A stretch of DNA of 64,000 nucleotides from Vespula vulgaris (Eukaryota; Arthropoda; Insecta; Hymenoptera; Vespidae): assembly GCF_905475345.1 (NCBI RefSeq), contig NC_066589.1, forward strand, positions 8,312,501-8,376,500. Direction: 5' to 3'. The notes under the pieces were generated by a model. That model saw only the letters and a list, made by a program, of their open reading frames with translations. It was not told the origin of the DNA and searched no databases. The position numbers and the translations under genes are program-made. Shown piece by piece: positions 14,530-28,370 of this stretch. The stretch's first letter is position 1; the number at the start of each line of letters is the position of its first letter.

Positions 14530-17500
14530 TTCCACTTGTGCTTTTGCATCAGAGCTAGTACATCTGATCTTGAACGAACGGTACAAGTCAAGCGGAATCT
14601 CTGCACTTTTACGAACTGTCTAGTGAGAGAAAGAAAGATAAAAGAAAGAGAACAACTGTATTCTCTCTCTTTCTCTCTCTCTTTTTCTCTTTTTATATAT
14701 CTTTCTCTTTCTTTATAGTTGTCTACCGTGCTACTACTCTCTTTGATTTTCTAAGGTACCGTTTTCTTCTACGAATCTAAATCCCTTCTCTCTCTTTCTC
14801 TCTCTTAACTAACTTGTATCTATCTCAACATACAACCTGCAGTTTCTTCCTATACTCGACCTAGCCATCCTACTTTTTTTTCTCTTTTCTCCTTCCCATA
14901 CCAAATCATAAGAGTCTGACCGATTCCTTTTGAAGAACGTGATCTAGCGTATCAAAGAGAGAGAGAGAGAGAGCACAAGTTTTTCCATCATCGTTCAATA
15001 ACAGAATCGTATAATAAATCTTCCAATAGAATTTCCTTTTCGTTTCTAAAGAAATAAATTTTTCTTTTTTTTTTTTTTCCTTTCTTTTTTCATAGTTAGC
15101 CCGGTCAAATCGTTTTTTCATCGTAAAAAACTTTACTCAATTTTTCAACATACCAGACAGTTTTCAAAAGTAGTAATGGACTAACTTACTTTTTGTCTAA
15201 CTCTTCGAAGTTTTCTTCGAGTCTTAATTGTCTTCAGTGATTAATCCGTTCTCGATAGGATGAAGTTACTTTTTATTTTCTCAAAAAGAATTAAGTAGAT
15301 AGTTGTTATGTTTTAAAGAGAGGAAAATAAAGAAAGAAAATTTTAAAGAAAGGGAAATGGGTCGATACGAGGAGGGAATAGGAAGGACGGTAAGTAGGAT
15401 ATTTCTATGTAAATTAGGAAATGTTACGTGATGTTGTGTTCATGAGTAAAGGGATGTAACAGATGTGCTATAAAAGTGCTGCTTAGAGACGATCCTAATA
15501 ATAAGTGCAAGAGAGAATGTTTTCCCTAGCTATGGTGATGATTCATTAATTATTTCCTCTTATTTTTATTTCTTTTAATATTTTTTTTTGTTTTGTTTTT
15601 TTGTAAATCCAGGAACTGGAAGGGAAAAAAAAGAAAAAGATAAAACGAAAGTTATTGAGAAATAAAAAGACACAAAGGAACATATTCAGATAACTTTTTT
15701 CTTATTATTTTTGTCTTCCCTGTAAAAATTTATTTACTCGTCAAATAAGTGATAAACGTATTATTTTTAACTTGATTTACCTTCACACGGTTTATTTTAT
15801 CTTCAGCATTTTTCGTGTAACACCAGAGTGTGATACGTTCGATCGTATCTCGTTGAAATTCACGTTTCCTATACGATGTGCATCACAACGTTGATCATTG
15901 ATTGGCCGAGCTCGCGAACTGACCACATCACGGAGGGTTTTGCATACGCAAGGGTTGACATCGATTACCGAATCACCCTCGGCGAGCTTCGCGTACTTCG
16001 CGCTTCGGTGAATTTATTCCGCTCGTAAAAATGGACAAAGAGGGCTTCCATCAAAACCACCCTCGCATTGTGAAATGCTTCTTGTCGATGAATTTCGTGG
16101 AATAAATTAGTGAGATAAATTATCGTAGCTCGATCTCGACTTTTGCTCGATATACGATACGTAGGTAATAATTATATTAAATCAGTGAAATCGTTTGAAT
16201 ATTTTTTAAATTAATCCAAATGTTAAGAAAGAATTTCTTTTTTTTTTTTTTTTTTCAAGAATCTTTTCGTAAATATTTAATTATCCCTTAGATGAAATTT
16301 CATCCTAAGAAAATAAAAAATAAGCCGAGTGAAATCCATACAATGTTTTAAATCTATACATCATTGCGATGTTATTTTCAAATATATTTACAAATTAACT
16401 ATCATAATATTCGTTTAATATTAAATAATATTAAAGAATTTCAATTGACTTTCTTACTTTAATTGCTTTTTAAAATAATATAGTATTATGAAATTTTACA
16501 TAGGGAGATAGTATTAACATAATCTTTTTTATGATGCTTTTCAAGGGTTAATTAATAATATGTAAAATGTCATTGTTAAGAAATCGGATAAATAGATAAG
16601 TAGATGTATACTATTCTATATATTTTGAAATTTGAACACTATATATATATATATGTATGTATATTGATAACAGGTTTTAAGACAGCGGTTAAATAAGAAA
16701 AGATCAGGATCATTGAATTCGATACACAGGTTCGTGTAATTGGCCGATTACAGTGCACGTCTTTCAATGGCAACAACCGCTGTTGCGCTACCGTAATCAA
16801 ATTAACGAAGGAGTAAGATCGCTGCCAGCTTAAATACGACGAGTGGACTCTCGACGAACATTTCGTGCACGTTCCAAAGAGGAAACGCTTTTAAACTATG
16901 CTTGAGAGGATCGAAACGTGTTTGTATATTTCTTTGTTCATTTTTATTCTTCAAAATCGCATCTGCGTAAACCTGTCGTAAATGATTATCCGTCAACGAG
17001 TCGTCGATAATTTCGTTGGAAAATCTGTAGGAATAGAATTGAAAAACGTTTCGCTGTATTCTTCTCACTTCTCCCATCCTATCCGGCTCACACATATTTG
17101 TAATTCAAATACAGATGGTGGTCCGAAAGTTTTTAAAGTGATTTTAAAAATCAATTACTCTTTTTCGAGACTGTTTAAGCAAATTTTTTTCTCTCTTTGT
17201 AAATTGTAAAACTACATGCCTAAAAAGTCTCGAAAAAGAGTAATTGATTTTTAAAATTACATCCAGAAACTTTGGGCCCGTCTAGGAACTTTTGACCAAC
17301 CTTATATTTTCTTTATCGATCGCATGGGTCAAACTGGAAATTGCGATGTTAAGGAAAAGAATGGGAAAGAAACAAGATTTGTTTCTTTTATTGTCTCGAA
17401 ACAACCCTTCGGTAAAAGTAGTTTCGTTATCTTAACATTTTCTCGCACGGTAACTTTACTTTTTTAAAGTTAAAAAGAAATAGAGATAAGAGATTAAATT

Positions 17501-17633
17501 TTTGTCTTTCTTTCGTTCCTTTAATAGGATAAAAATTACTTTTTTTTTTTTCTTTTTTCTTAATATCGTTTTTCATCGAAAGAAAATATTGGGGGAAAAA
17601 AGGACAATATTTTATTTATGATATCTCTGTATT

Positions 17634-17713
<80 letters not shown>

Positions 17714-18056
17714 AATATCTTTCGAGAATCTATTTTCATCCTGCAATCTTTCGATACTCTCGAAAGCTCGTTTCTATAAGCATGCAGAGGCACGAGGATA
17801 CACTGGTAGCACAGGGACCGGGAAGAAATATCGATTTACACATTTCCGGGCCGCACATGTAGTCTGGGAAAATACAACGATCGACCATCCGAGATAAATA
17901 TATCGATATAGATTACTTACATACATACATGTACCGTTCGATATAGTAACGATCGTTATGTCATGTTAATACGAATTTGATATCTATCTCTTATTCCTGT
18001 ATTAATTATCTAAATTATTTTTCTTCTTGTAAATTTATATATAGATACATACACAC

Positions 18057-18094
<38 letters not shown>

Positions 18095-19121
18095 TGATGC
18101 AATTTTTTCAATTTCTTTTTTTTTTCTCTTACATGTAATACATGGAACATTGCTTCTCGTTCTAATATACGTATGAACCGGTGATTATAAAAGTGGTCCA
18201 AGTCTTTTGAGATATTAAAAAAGAAAAAAAGGAAACAGAACACTTCATACGAATTATTCTGAAAAAAAAGATTTTTTTGTTTACTTAAAAGAATGATTTT
18301 TCTCTCGATGATAAATATAATAACCTCACTCGTTTGTTTCATCATCTATGAAAAATAAATTTTTATATAATTTAAAATCTAATTACGTTACGAAAATATC
18401 TTCAAACGAAAAATATATGAATTCAGACAATTTTCATAATCACCAACTCATTCTATCTTTTCCTATATTTCACGATATTATCGTCATATATAAACTGGCC
18501 TATCTCTTTTCAAAACTCATATTTCCTGTTCCGACTTCCCGCTATTCTGGGGAAATATAACAAAGCGAGCAGTTGTAAGCCATTCCGAATCTACTGTCTC
18601 AAACAGCAATTCGAAGATAACAGATAGTAACCTTTTGGATAGTGACCTATCCTCCTCTAAAGAAAAAAAAAGAAAAAAACAAAAAAGAAGAAGAAGAAGA
18701 AGAAGAAGAAGAGATCTTAAAACATCTTATCTTATCTTCGTCCTTGCACTTTTCATCCCCTTAAATTTATCGCACATAATATTCAATTCGAATGAACAAT
18801 ATTCGTAAATATTCTGTAAACAATTAAAACGTGACTTTCTAATTTTCCTCTAATGCCTTCCTCTGACGTAAAATTATTTATTACTTATCGATCGAGAATA
18901 CTTTGTTTACAAAAAGACATTTACATTTGAAATGTAAATCTAAGTTTTATCAATAGCATGCAAGAATGATTTCATCTCTGTTACCCCGTCATCATCGGTC
19001 GAAGTTTATTAACTCGTCGTTATTTTACATGGTGCCGTAAGCGTCTAAATATTCTCAAGAGGGACTTGTGGTTGTCGCGTTTCTTTGTCCTTCTCCTTTT
19101 AGCTCCTGGTCTTTCTCTCCT

Positions 19122-19154
<33 letters not shown>

Positions 19155-19323
19155 TTTTCTTTCTCCTTCTATTTCTCAGGGTACTCAAGAAGGAAAGAGG
19201 CAACCAGTGCCGGTGAGGTACGGGCCAAGCTAGGAGATATGGCTCTGGGGTTAACACACAGGCTCCGACATTAACTAAGTTACGTAACGACTGGTTTTCT
19301 CAGGCAGCAAATACCGATGCAGA

Positions 19324-19358
<35 letters not shown>

Positions 19359-19781
19359 CTCTCTGGCTCTCTCTTTCTTCGTTTCGCGGGCATAGTCGCG
19401 AGCACCCGTCACACGTCTCTCCGTTCGTCCATGTCTTTCTTCTAGCAGGCCTCCCTAGTGGAGGAGTGTAAATCGTAAAGTACAGTTACTCGTTCGTTTC
19501 TACCAGTTCTCTTCTTTATTTCTTCCTTCCTTCCTTTCTTTTTTCTTCTCTCTTTCTCTCTTTCTCTCTCTCTCTTTTTCTTTCTTTTTCCTTTCTTACA
19601 TCTTCATGATCGAGGGATACTTCGTACTACATACATGCTTTCACACGTTGTCCTTCGATAAGTAAAAACTGATTAATATACCAGTTATGCGTTATTATAT
19701 CTTAGATTATTATTCATCATCTCAGATTATTTCCAAGTTTCTATTGTATTGATTTGTTTTATTAATAGTCACTTTAATAGT

Positions 19782-19830
<49 letters not shown>

Positions 19831-21029
19831 GCGTATAAATAAACACGTTTACATTATCGTCTAATTTTGTTAATGCGTTTTAATATTAATAACTTGTTTT
19901 ATTAATAAATGTCATTTTACGTATACTTCGGCCAATCCAATGATATAATTATTCGACAATGTTGACCTTTTCTCGGTATATATAATTCGATATTTAAATA
20001 AGTGATACTATACTCGGTATTTTTGTGATGAAAATTTAATAGGAAATTAATAATCAATCAACTCAATACGCGTTTTCTGACATGTGATTATACCGGTAGT
20101 ATATATCTTTTTTTAATAGTTTAACAATTAAATTAAAAGTTCTATAATCGAATTAAAAAAGAAAAAAGAAGGGAAAAAATTGTCGGAGGATATTTCTCGC
20201 AATTGTTCCCCCCCACCACTTCTTTTTTTTTCTTTTTTTTTTTGAAATAAAAAATATTCCATATTTACCGTCGAAAGTAGTCGAATTTTGTCACGTATTA
20301 AAACGTGACCGATCGAGAATGACTCACGTTTCAAAATGATTGTACATATGCAATTCTGGATAGAATTGGCATGTGGCATCATGGAAATCGTAACGATCGC
20401 AACACAATGCGATTGAGTACGAAGAAATCCTACTTTGGATTCCCGCTTCGAGTCGTAAGCCACGAACAGGACTTCCGTTCGATGCGTTCGAAAGAGGAAA
20501 CGGAACGAAGAGTACTCTCGTTCGTTCGCTTGCACGTTCGTTCGCTCGTTCGCTCGTTTGCTGCCTCGATTATCGTTCGTGTCGTTCTAGATAGTTAAAT
20601 CGAACGTGGGTAACATGGAAACCGAGTGCTCTCGTGACTCTCTTTGTCTGTTTTCTTTTTTTTTTTCTTTTCTTTTCTTTATTTTTTTTTTTTTCTTTAT
20701 ACATACCTATATTGTATTATCTTGTAAATGACTTGTCCTATTGATTAATTAATTCATGGGATTTCTTTTTTTTTTTTTTACTTCAACTACATCGTTATCA
20801 TAATTCAATGTTTATTTACGTAGTAATAATTTTAATAATAATTGTAGTAATAATTTATAATAAATATTATCGTTATAATTCATACTAGATATTGTTACTA
20901 TAATTATAAATAAAAAAAAAAGAAAATAAATTAGAATTATTACCATCATATTTTTATACTATAAACGTCATTATTATAATTAGCAAAAAAAATTGCTACT
21001 GTATTTTTATATTAAATATTATGTACCAA

Positions 21030-21072
<43 letters not shown>

Positions 21073-23247
21073 TATAAAATTATAGTAGTAATTTTATTAA
21101 TAATAATAGTGACGATCGAATTAAATCGTAATAAGTTGTAATGATTCTTCGCATGATTTAGAGGCGAAAGACGAAGTTGGTATAAATATTATGAAATAGC
21201 TTCTATTATATATGACAGGGCGAGTTAATGAAGGTGTTAACGATGATACTTGCTAGTAGACGTTTCACAGTCTTCCGTCCTGAAGCACATCTGTCAGCCA
21301 TCCCTGTTCAACTCTGCCAATTGTGCTCGTTAATCTCTCACGTCGTACGGTTTTCTCTACTTTGCGTTAATTGAACATCGCTTATAATGAATTTTAAGTT
21401 TTGTATTATGAGTGAGACGATGAAATGTGCGTAACGATTTCGAGCAGCCTTGAAGAATACACGAACAATTCTTTTTTTTTTTTAAATCATTAAATGCTAA
21501 CGAAGGACTCGGGCTTATATTAGCTTTAAACTTTGCGATGAAACTCAAGACCCAAGAATTTCAAAGAAAAATGAGGTTTCCTTTTCTTTTTCTTTTCTTT
21601 TTTTTTTTTTCTTTATTTTTCTTTTTTCTTGTTATATTAAACAAAAGAGGAAAAACGTAGAAGAATGGAAGGAAGTATTATATACGCTTCCCCGATGTCG
21701 AAAGTGTTTAGATTGCAAACTCACGCGATTAGTGCACTCGATATTACGTTGGGACGGACGAAAGTTGAAAATCTACCATGCGTCACTATCTTAGAAAGCG
21801 TCGTTCTCGATAATTATCGCGGCTTAATTTTTTGGGTTTTTTTTTCTTCTTTCCTTTTTTTATTTTTTGTCGGATTAAAAATATATCTTTTCAAGACTCG
21901 CTTCACTAAAAGTTTTTAAAATCGGTCATGGAGTATTTACATAATTTATTTCATTAATTTTTTAGAGATTAATTTAAGATATCTATTTTTTTTTATATAT
22001 ATATACATACATCATTTTATAACTTATTAAACATCTATTTTTTATATACCTATGAATAATAATCTTATAAATCATTAAATATATATATATATATAAATAT
22101 AATAATTATATAAATTATTAGTTGATAACTGTTTATCTACTTTTCTTTTTCAATCACGTAACACTTTTTACTTTTGATTTAAACAATCTATTTAACAATC
22201 TGGAACTGTTTAATTATCTTTTAATTAGTTTCGCTTAATTATTACGGAGTTATTTGAAGGAGGAGGGAAAAGCAAAAAAAGGGATAAGCAAATCTCGTAA
22301 ATGAAAATATTAAATCGTCGTGTATGAGAGATAAGTTCGAAGAAGAAGGACCACTTCCGCATAGAGAGATTTGGGTTTCGAGATTTTGGGGACGCGAGGA
22401 GAGAGACGGAGAGAAAGACGGAAGAAAACTGTAGAGGAGAGGTCATGCTTCTTTAGAGAGAAGAAGAGGATAAGAGGAAGAAAGGAAGATAAAAGTGCAT
22501 ACCTACTTGCACGTGTTACTATGGTATATATCGACAACTGCAACGTTTATATATGGACTCACCTGCATCGCACCTTAACCGTTAAAAGCATTCTGTATCT
22601 TCTATTTCGTGAAGAAACAAACGATCGGTGTTATTTACGTTCGTGGAATAAATTATTTCTTTCTTTTCATTTCTTTTTTTTTTTTTCTTTTCGATTAGAT
22701 CACCGATTTGGGATATTTCCCGTATTGTCAAGTGCAGAATTTTTTTTAAAAACATAAATCTTCTTTCGTCGCCGGAAATATTCGATTTGATTTCAATAAA
22801 AAAATAATTGAATTTATATACATAAATAGAAATCCAAGATCAATTTTATCGAAGATAAAGTATTATAAACAGTCTATTACTATCTGTTAATAGTTTTGTT
22901 TGAAAAAAATATTTTAACAAAGAAAGAAAGAAAGAAAGAAAGAAAAAATTAGAAAATATATTTTGGAATTGATAATGAATATTAGACGTATACATTTTTC
23001 ATATATCGTCGTTAAATTTTTTGGTGAAAGGTATGTTAACGAAAAAGAAATTGGAGTGTATATTTTTCGTTCTGATCAGGTTCAGCGAACATGCAAATAT
23101 ACACGAAAATATATACTTACATATGTACGTATTGATCGGAAAAGCCGGAACATATGAGCGTTAATAAGCTAAACCACGATGCTTTCTAATTCGTTCGATG
23201 TAGGTGCGCCTTTTCCTTGACAATATCTCCTTGGCACGTTTCTCCAA

Positions 23248-23303
<56 letters not shown>

Positions 23304-24373
23304 TAAAGTTACCATACCTGTTACCATACCGGTGTTATGGTTTATTTTCGTTATAGAGTTATGATAACGATAATATTTATCAATTAATAAGAAAGCACAA
23401 ACATTTCCATTTATTATTAACTCGCATCGGATATTATAATTTATTAATCTAAAAAACAAGTGAAATAACATTGAAAGTAGAGAATATGGACATCTGGAGC
23501 ACTCTGTTTACTGGACTCATATCTGTTGGCTTTTAGCCGTGATTTAGAAACCAGCTGACTAATTAAAATCCGACTTCCTCGATCTCATCTTTATCTCTGC
23601 AATCCTCAACCATATAATTACGATGCTCTAATTATTTAAAATTGACTATAATATAAATCATTTATAACGGATATATTATTATTATTCCCTAACGATTATT
23701 ATTACAATCCATAATCTAATTATTATCTACAGTATGGACCAAAAGTATCTAGATATGATTTTAAAAGTCGATCAGTTATTTTTTTTGAAGACTAGCTTAA
23801 TGTTTTTCTTTTTTTTTTTTCTTTTCAATTTTTTTTCCAAATTGTAAAACTACAAAGCTAAGGACTTTTTTTGGTAATCTAAAAAAGAAAAAAGAAAAAA
23901 AATGAAGAATAATTGATTCTTAAGATCACGAACTGAGAACTTTTAGATCAGCCTATATATATTTTATCTTTTATCAATCAAACCTAATAATACATTTTCT
24001 CTATTTTGACAAGAGTTTTTCGATGACCATCGGACTTTAACTATTCATAATTCCGGTTATCTATCGACCTTTCCGTTGATATGACATCCGAGAGAAAGAG
24101 AGTGAGAGAAAGAGAGAACAATGAATAAACGAGATGTCTTGAAAACTGAAATATGTGGCAATCAATCGTATGAAAATAAAAAAAAAAAAAAGAGGAGATA
24201 AGAAGAAATGCAGTAGCAGCAACCCCTGACCGTTCTTCTCGTGCGTCATTGAATCTCTCGAATAACAATGAAAATAATATAGGAAAGAAACTAGTTTGTA
24301 ATTTTCCATAAATTGAGATAAGGATTTGAAAAATCTCATCTTTTGGATATAATGATAACGAAATTGTAAATAC

Positions 24374-24408
<35 letters not shown>

Positions 24409-27400
24409 TTGAATGTGGTAAGCCGCTTAAAGGAAATTTTACGAGCTTTTAATGAAAGAAACGAGATCTTCCTTTTGAATATATTCTCTTTCTTCGGAGT
24501 GTAATGTATTCTCAAAGCCTTTTTTCTTTCTTTCTTTCTTTCTCTGTCTCTTAGTAGTTAACTCGTAAAGCCTGCAAACTTCGTTTATTCTCCTGCGTTG
24601 AATTTATGCACTTGTCCGTTACGCCACACGCCGCTCGTGTGCCACACACGTTTTCGTGAAATATCGTCTGGCTTGCACACCATGGAGACATATGGCATCT
24701 ATATACTCCATTATACCAAGGGATCTTTATTTCGTTCGAAATGAAATTTAAACTCCACTTACAAGTACTATGTGTGCGTGTATATGTATATATATATATA
24801 TATTTATATTATTTGTAACATGCATTTATACGATATTACTAACTTATCATTTTGTTATTTTTATTATTGTTGTTGGTGTTGTTATTGCGATATCGATTTT
24901 AGGATATTTAACTTTGTAATTAAATTAATGATCGATACAAAACAAATAGTATGATTTTAGTAATACAAATCATTTGATTTACCAATGTATAAATGAATTG
25001 GCGATATTTAATAAATTACTATTATTATTAGAACACATCAATTTTGTAATGAATCGGTACAAGTGATTTCGGTACAGGCAATTAGTATGATTCTAATAGT
25101 TTAGATATCACAATTGATTTTATTTCCAAGAAAGATAGTGATTTAAATAAAAACTTGTATAGCTATAATATATAAAATAATTGATTTTCATTTAATTCCA
25201 ACGATATCGAATAAACAATGGTGACTTTGTTAAAGAATAATTATAACATTTATATCGAAACATTTTATCTTTAATTGTTTCTTTATTATGACGAGATTAA
25301 ACGCGTTATTTTTATGAACTACTTGACGTGTCTGGGAATTGAAACGTAGGAAGTTTATATTATCGAAAGTTACAAGAGCGTGCTCGAAACAAGGCATCGC
25401 CAGTCACACGTGCGCGTACACGCATGCACCCACACACGTGCTTACGAATACAATTTTATAGATGTGTATATATTTCCTTCCATATGGATAGGATCGAAGA
25501 AAAATAAGACGAGGAAGAAGAAAAGCACAGGAAAGAGGATGAGAAAGAGAGACGAATAGATATATAGCTTCCGTAGATCGTTTCAACTAGCAGAATCATG
25601 GCGTTATCCCTGACCTTTGATCCACTAATTAACCGAATGTACTCTTTTAAAAGCGAACGTCATCGATGCACGCGAAAGAAACAGACACGAACTGACAACG
25701 ATGACGATGATGACGACGACGACGACGACGACGACGTTATATACTTCGTTATGATTCGAGGTCAATGACCTTAAAAACGAAGATGCAACGAGGTCTTCCA
25801 AAGTGAAATGCGACGGGTGAGACGAAGTTTCGAGATTTTCTCTTTGAACTTGACATTCGGAATGTGTAGTAATGATGGTGGCATGTGTACTTCTTACATA
25901 TGCGGGTAGATATAATATTTTCAAATAAATAAAAAAAATTCCTTCCATGTAAATGATTGATGATCTTAAGAATTTGTTAAACGTCGATCTTTCAAACGTA
26001 ATGTCATTTGTTAGATGGAACAAATGGTGGATATTGAAAGAATCTAAACGTGTCCGAAGAGAAAAGAAAAAGAAAAGGGGGAGAAAGGTAGAAGGAATAA
26101 ATAGATTCTTCCAAGTAGGGTCGATGAAAAATTTGGTAAGTTTCTCGTCGACGTCGATCGAGTGAATGTGAACGATAAAGCAAATAGTTGAAGGCTCTGT
26201 ATGCGTGTTAAAAGTATGAGAGAACGAAAGAACCCATATAACTCGGGTGTTCTCAACCTGGAGAATGTTATATACCTAGTAGATATTTAACCATCAGTCG
26301 TTCACATTGCGTGTGTTCACGAGAGTAACAAGCGGAACACAGAGTGCACTCAGAGAGTTCGGTAGGAAAGACCCACGTAATCCGGAAAGTGCCAACCGGA
26401 TTCCTCATACGTTTGCTAACTGGTACAACACATCGAGTCGTCGTCGTCTTCGTCGTCTCTGGAAACGACAAGACGTCGTTTTTTTAAAACGTTTGTCTTC
26501 TTCCAACGTTTGTTCTTCTTCTCGTCGATGAAAGGAAAGGAAAAGAAAAGAGAGGGGAAAAAAAAGAACAAATAGATATATACCAACTATGTAGTTATGT
26601 ATACTACATATCTATCTATTTTAGACGTTAGGTACTCCGCAAAGTACATAATTCGTTCTACTTTTTTTTTCTTTTTTTTTTTTTCTTTTTATATATATAT
26701 AGTTATAGATTGTCAGAGAGGCCGTTATAAGTCGTGTTCGTTATCAACAATATCGCAAAACGAGTATTGCTGAGCGTGACTTCGGTAGGTGCACCAGTAT
26801 GTGTGTCAAGCAATCAAGGCATGACTCGAGGCTATGGATCAACGCTCGGCGCTAGTAAGGTCCAAGAGTTAGAGCTACTTCTTGCTTGGAATTCGCCGGG
26901 TGTCACGTTCCTCTTTCGAATGCTCTGTTACTTGAAATTCGTTGTTGAAAGTTACGATGGATGATCGGTTATTCCAAACGAAGGAACGATTAACTTTAGA
27001 GAGTTCTTTTTTTTTCACATGTTTCGATATATCTACGTGTGTGTGTGCGTGTGTGCTTCAGTACTATACTATACTTTTTTTGTCTGTTTCCTACCATGTA
27101 TTTATTTTCGTTTTATGAACATTTTGGAAAGAGGGTAAATTTTATATAATATAGTCGATGTTTTTTCTTTATGAAAGTCATCTTTTTTTGTTTCTTTATT
27201 TTCTTCTTCTTCTTCTTCTTTTTTTTTTCTTTTTTAGGATGCGTCGAAGATCCAGGAGGATGCAAAAGATGCAGAGGTGACACGTGCGCGAGATGTGCTG
27301 TCCTATTGCATAAAGGGACCTGCGTCGATAGCTGTCCACCTGGTCACACAGCCGACTGGTCGACGAGAGATGAATATATGGGCAGAGTTTGTAAAGAGAC

Positions 27401-28338
27401 TGGTTACATCTTTGGGCTGACCGGTAGTCAGGTTGCTATCTTGGTGGGAGTTGTCTCCGGTGCAACCATATGTGTCTTCATCGTTCTATGCGGTGCGATC
27501 ATCGTTCACAGAAAGAAGAAAAAGGCGACCAAGATCGTTCGGCAATTTGAAAACAGGTATATTATAATTGTTTTTATAAGTATCAAGGAAATTTTGCATT
27601 ATTATTTATTTGAATATCTTTATCCTTGTACGTTTGAAGAATTAGTTTTAATTAATATTAGAATTAATATTATTTGAAACTAATCATTATTTAATTTAAT
27701 TGTATTATTTCAAACTAATATTATTATTATTATTATTTAATTCTAACTAACAATTAGAATTAATATTTATTAATCTGTTATTATCAGAAAATATTTTATT
27801 TTATATCTAACATATAAGTACACATTTAATGATTTTCTCACAGTGCTGAGAGAGGAGAATTCCTGAAGCATCTTGCAACGCTAAGAGGTGAGGGACACAC
27901 TTTCCTTTCCATGCTAAACGACACAAGAAGACAAGTTAGAGAATTATATTACTCCGGAAGTAACGGGGATGGTGCCGTCGGCATTCAAGCGTACAGGTAA
28001 CGATCATTTACGAGCCCTCCTTTATAATTCGTATTAATTAAAATAATGTAAAGCTAGTCGAATAGATTATCCGATTAACGATAAATTATGATTACAACAT
28101 CTACAATTAGACCCGTTCTCCGCGACCTCGCAAGGATATTAGTCCTTGTTAACAGAAAGGACGAGGACATTCAGTTACCTCCTGATGACTGGCAGAGATT
28201 ATTATCTTGGGCAGAACGTTTGCTCAGAAGGTACAAGCGACACAGTAGCCCAGAAGTGAGTCGACAATTTTTTAACGATGACATTACCTAAATTAAAAAA
28301 CGTGATTCTCTCTGATTCTCTTTCTCTTTCTCTGTCTA

Positions 28339-28370
<32 letters not shown>

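Larger units (their letters stand above)
7911..27237 (+). other. Long first intron of the membrane-protein gene
   Basis: This 19.3 kb stretch has no exon I can support; the open frames on either strand are low-complexity or match no family I know. It is AT-rich and full of microsatellites. Several less repetitive, GC-richer islands stand out: 9060-9240, 9530-9740, 10200-10440, 15820-16030, 16740-16900, 21210-21360, 24590-24720, 26270-26480 and 26700-26960. In a long first intron such islands are candidates for enhancers, although none contains a motif that proves it. Confidence 0.55.

Noticed and set aside
22371..22757. 128-codon plus-strand ORF with Arg/Glu-rich start
   Set aside because: It comes from GA-rich repeat sequence followed by T tracts; no family resemblance.
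25404..26531. Several 60-130 codon ORFs on both strands in the long intron
   Set aside because: Low-complexity or unrecognisable, no splice context, overlapping each other; treated as chance.
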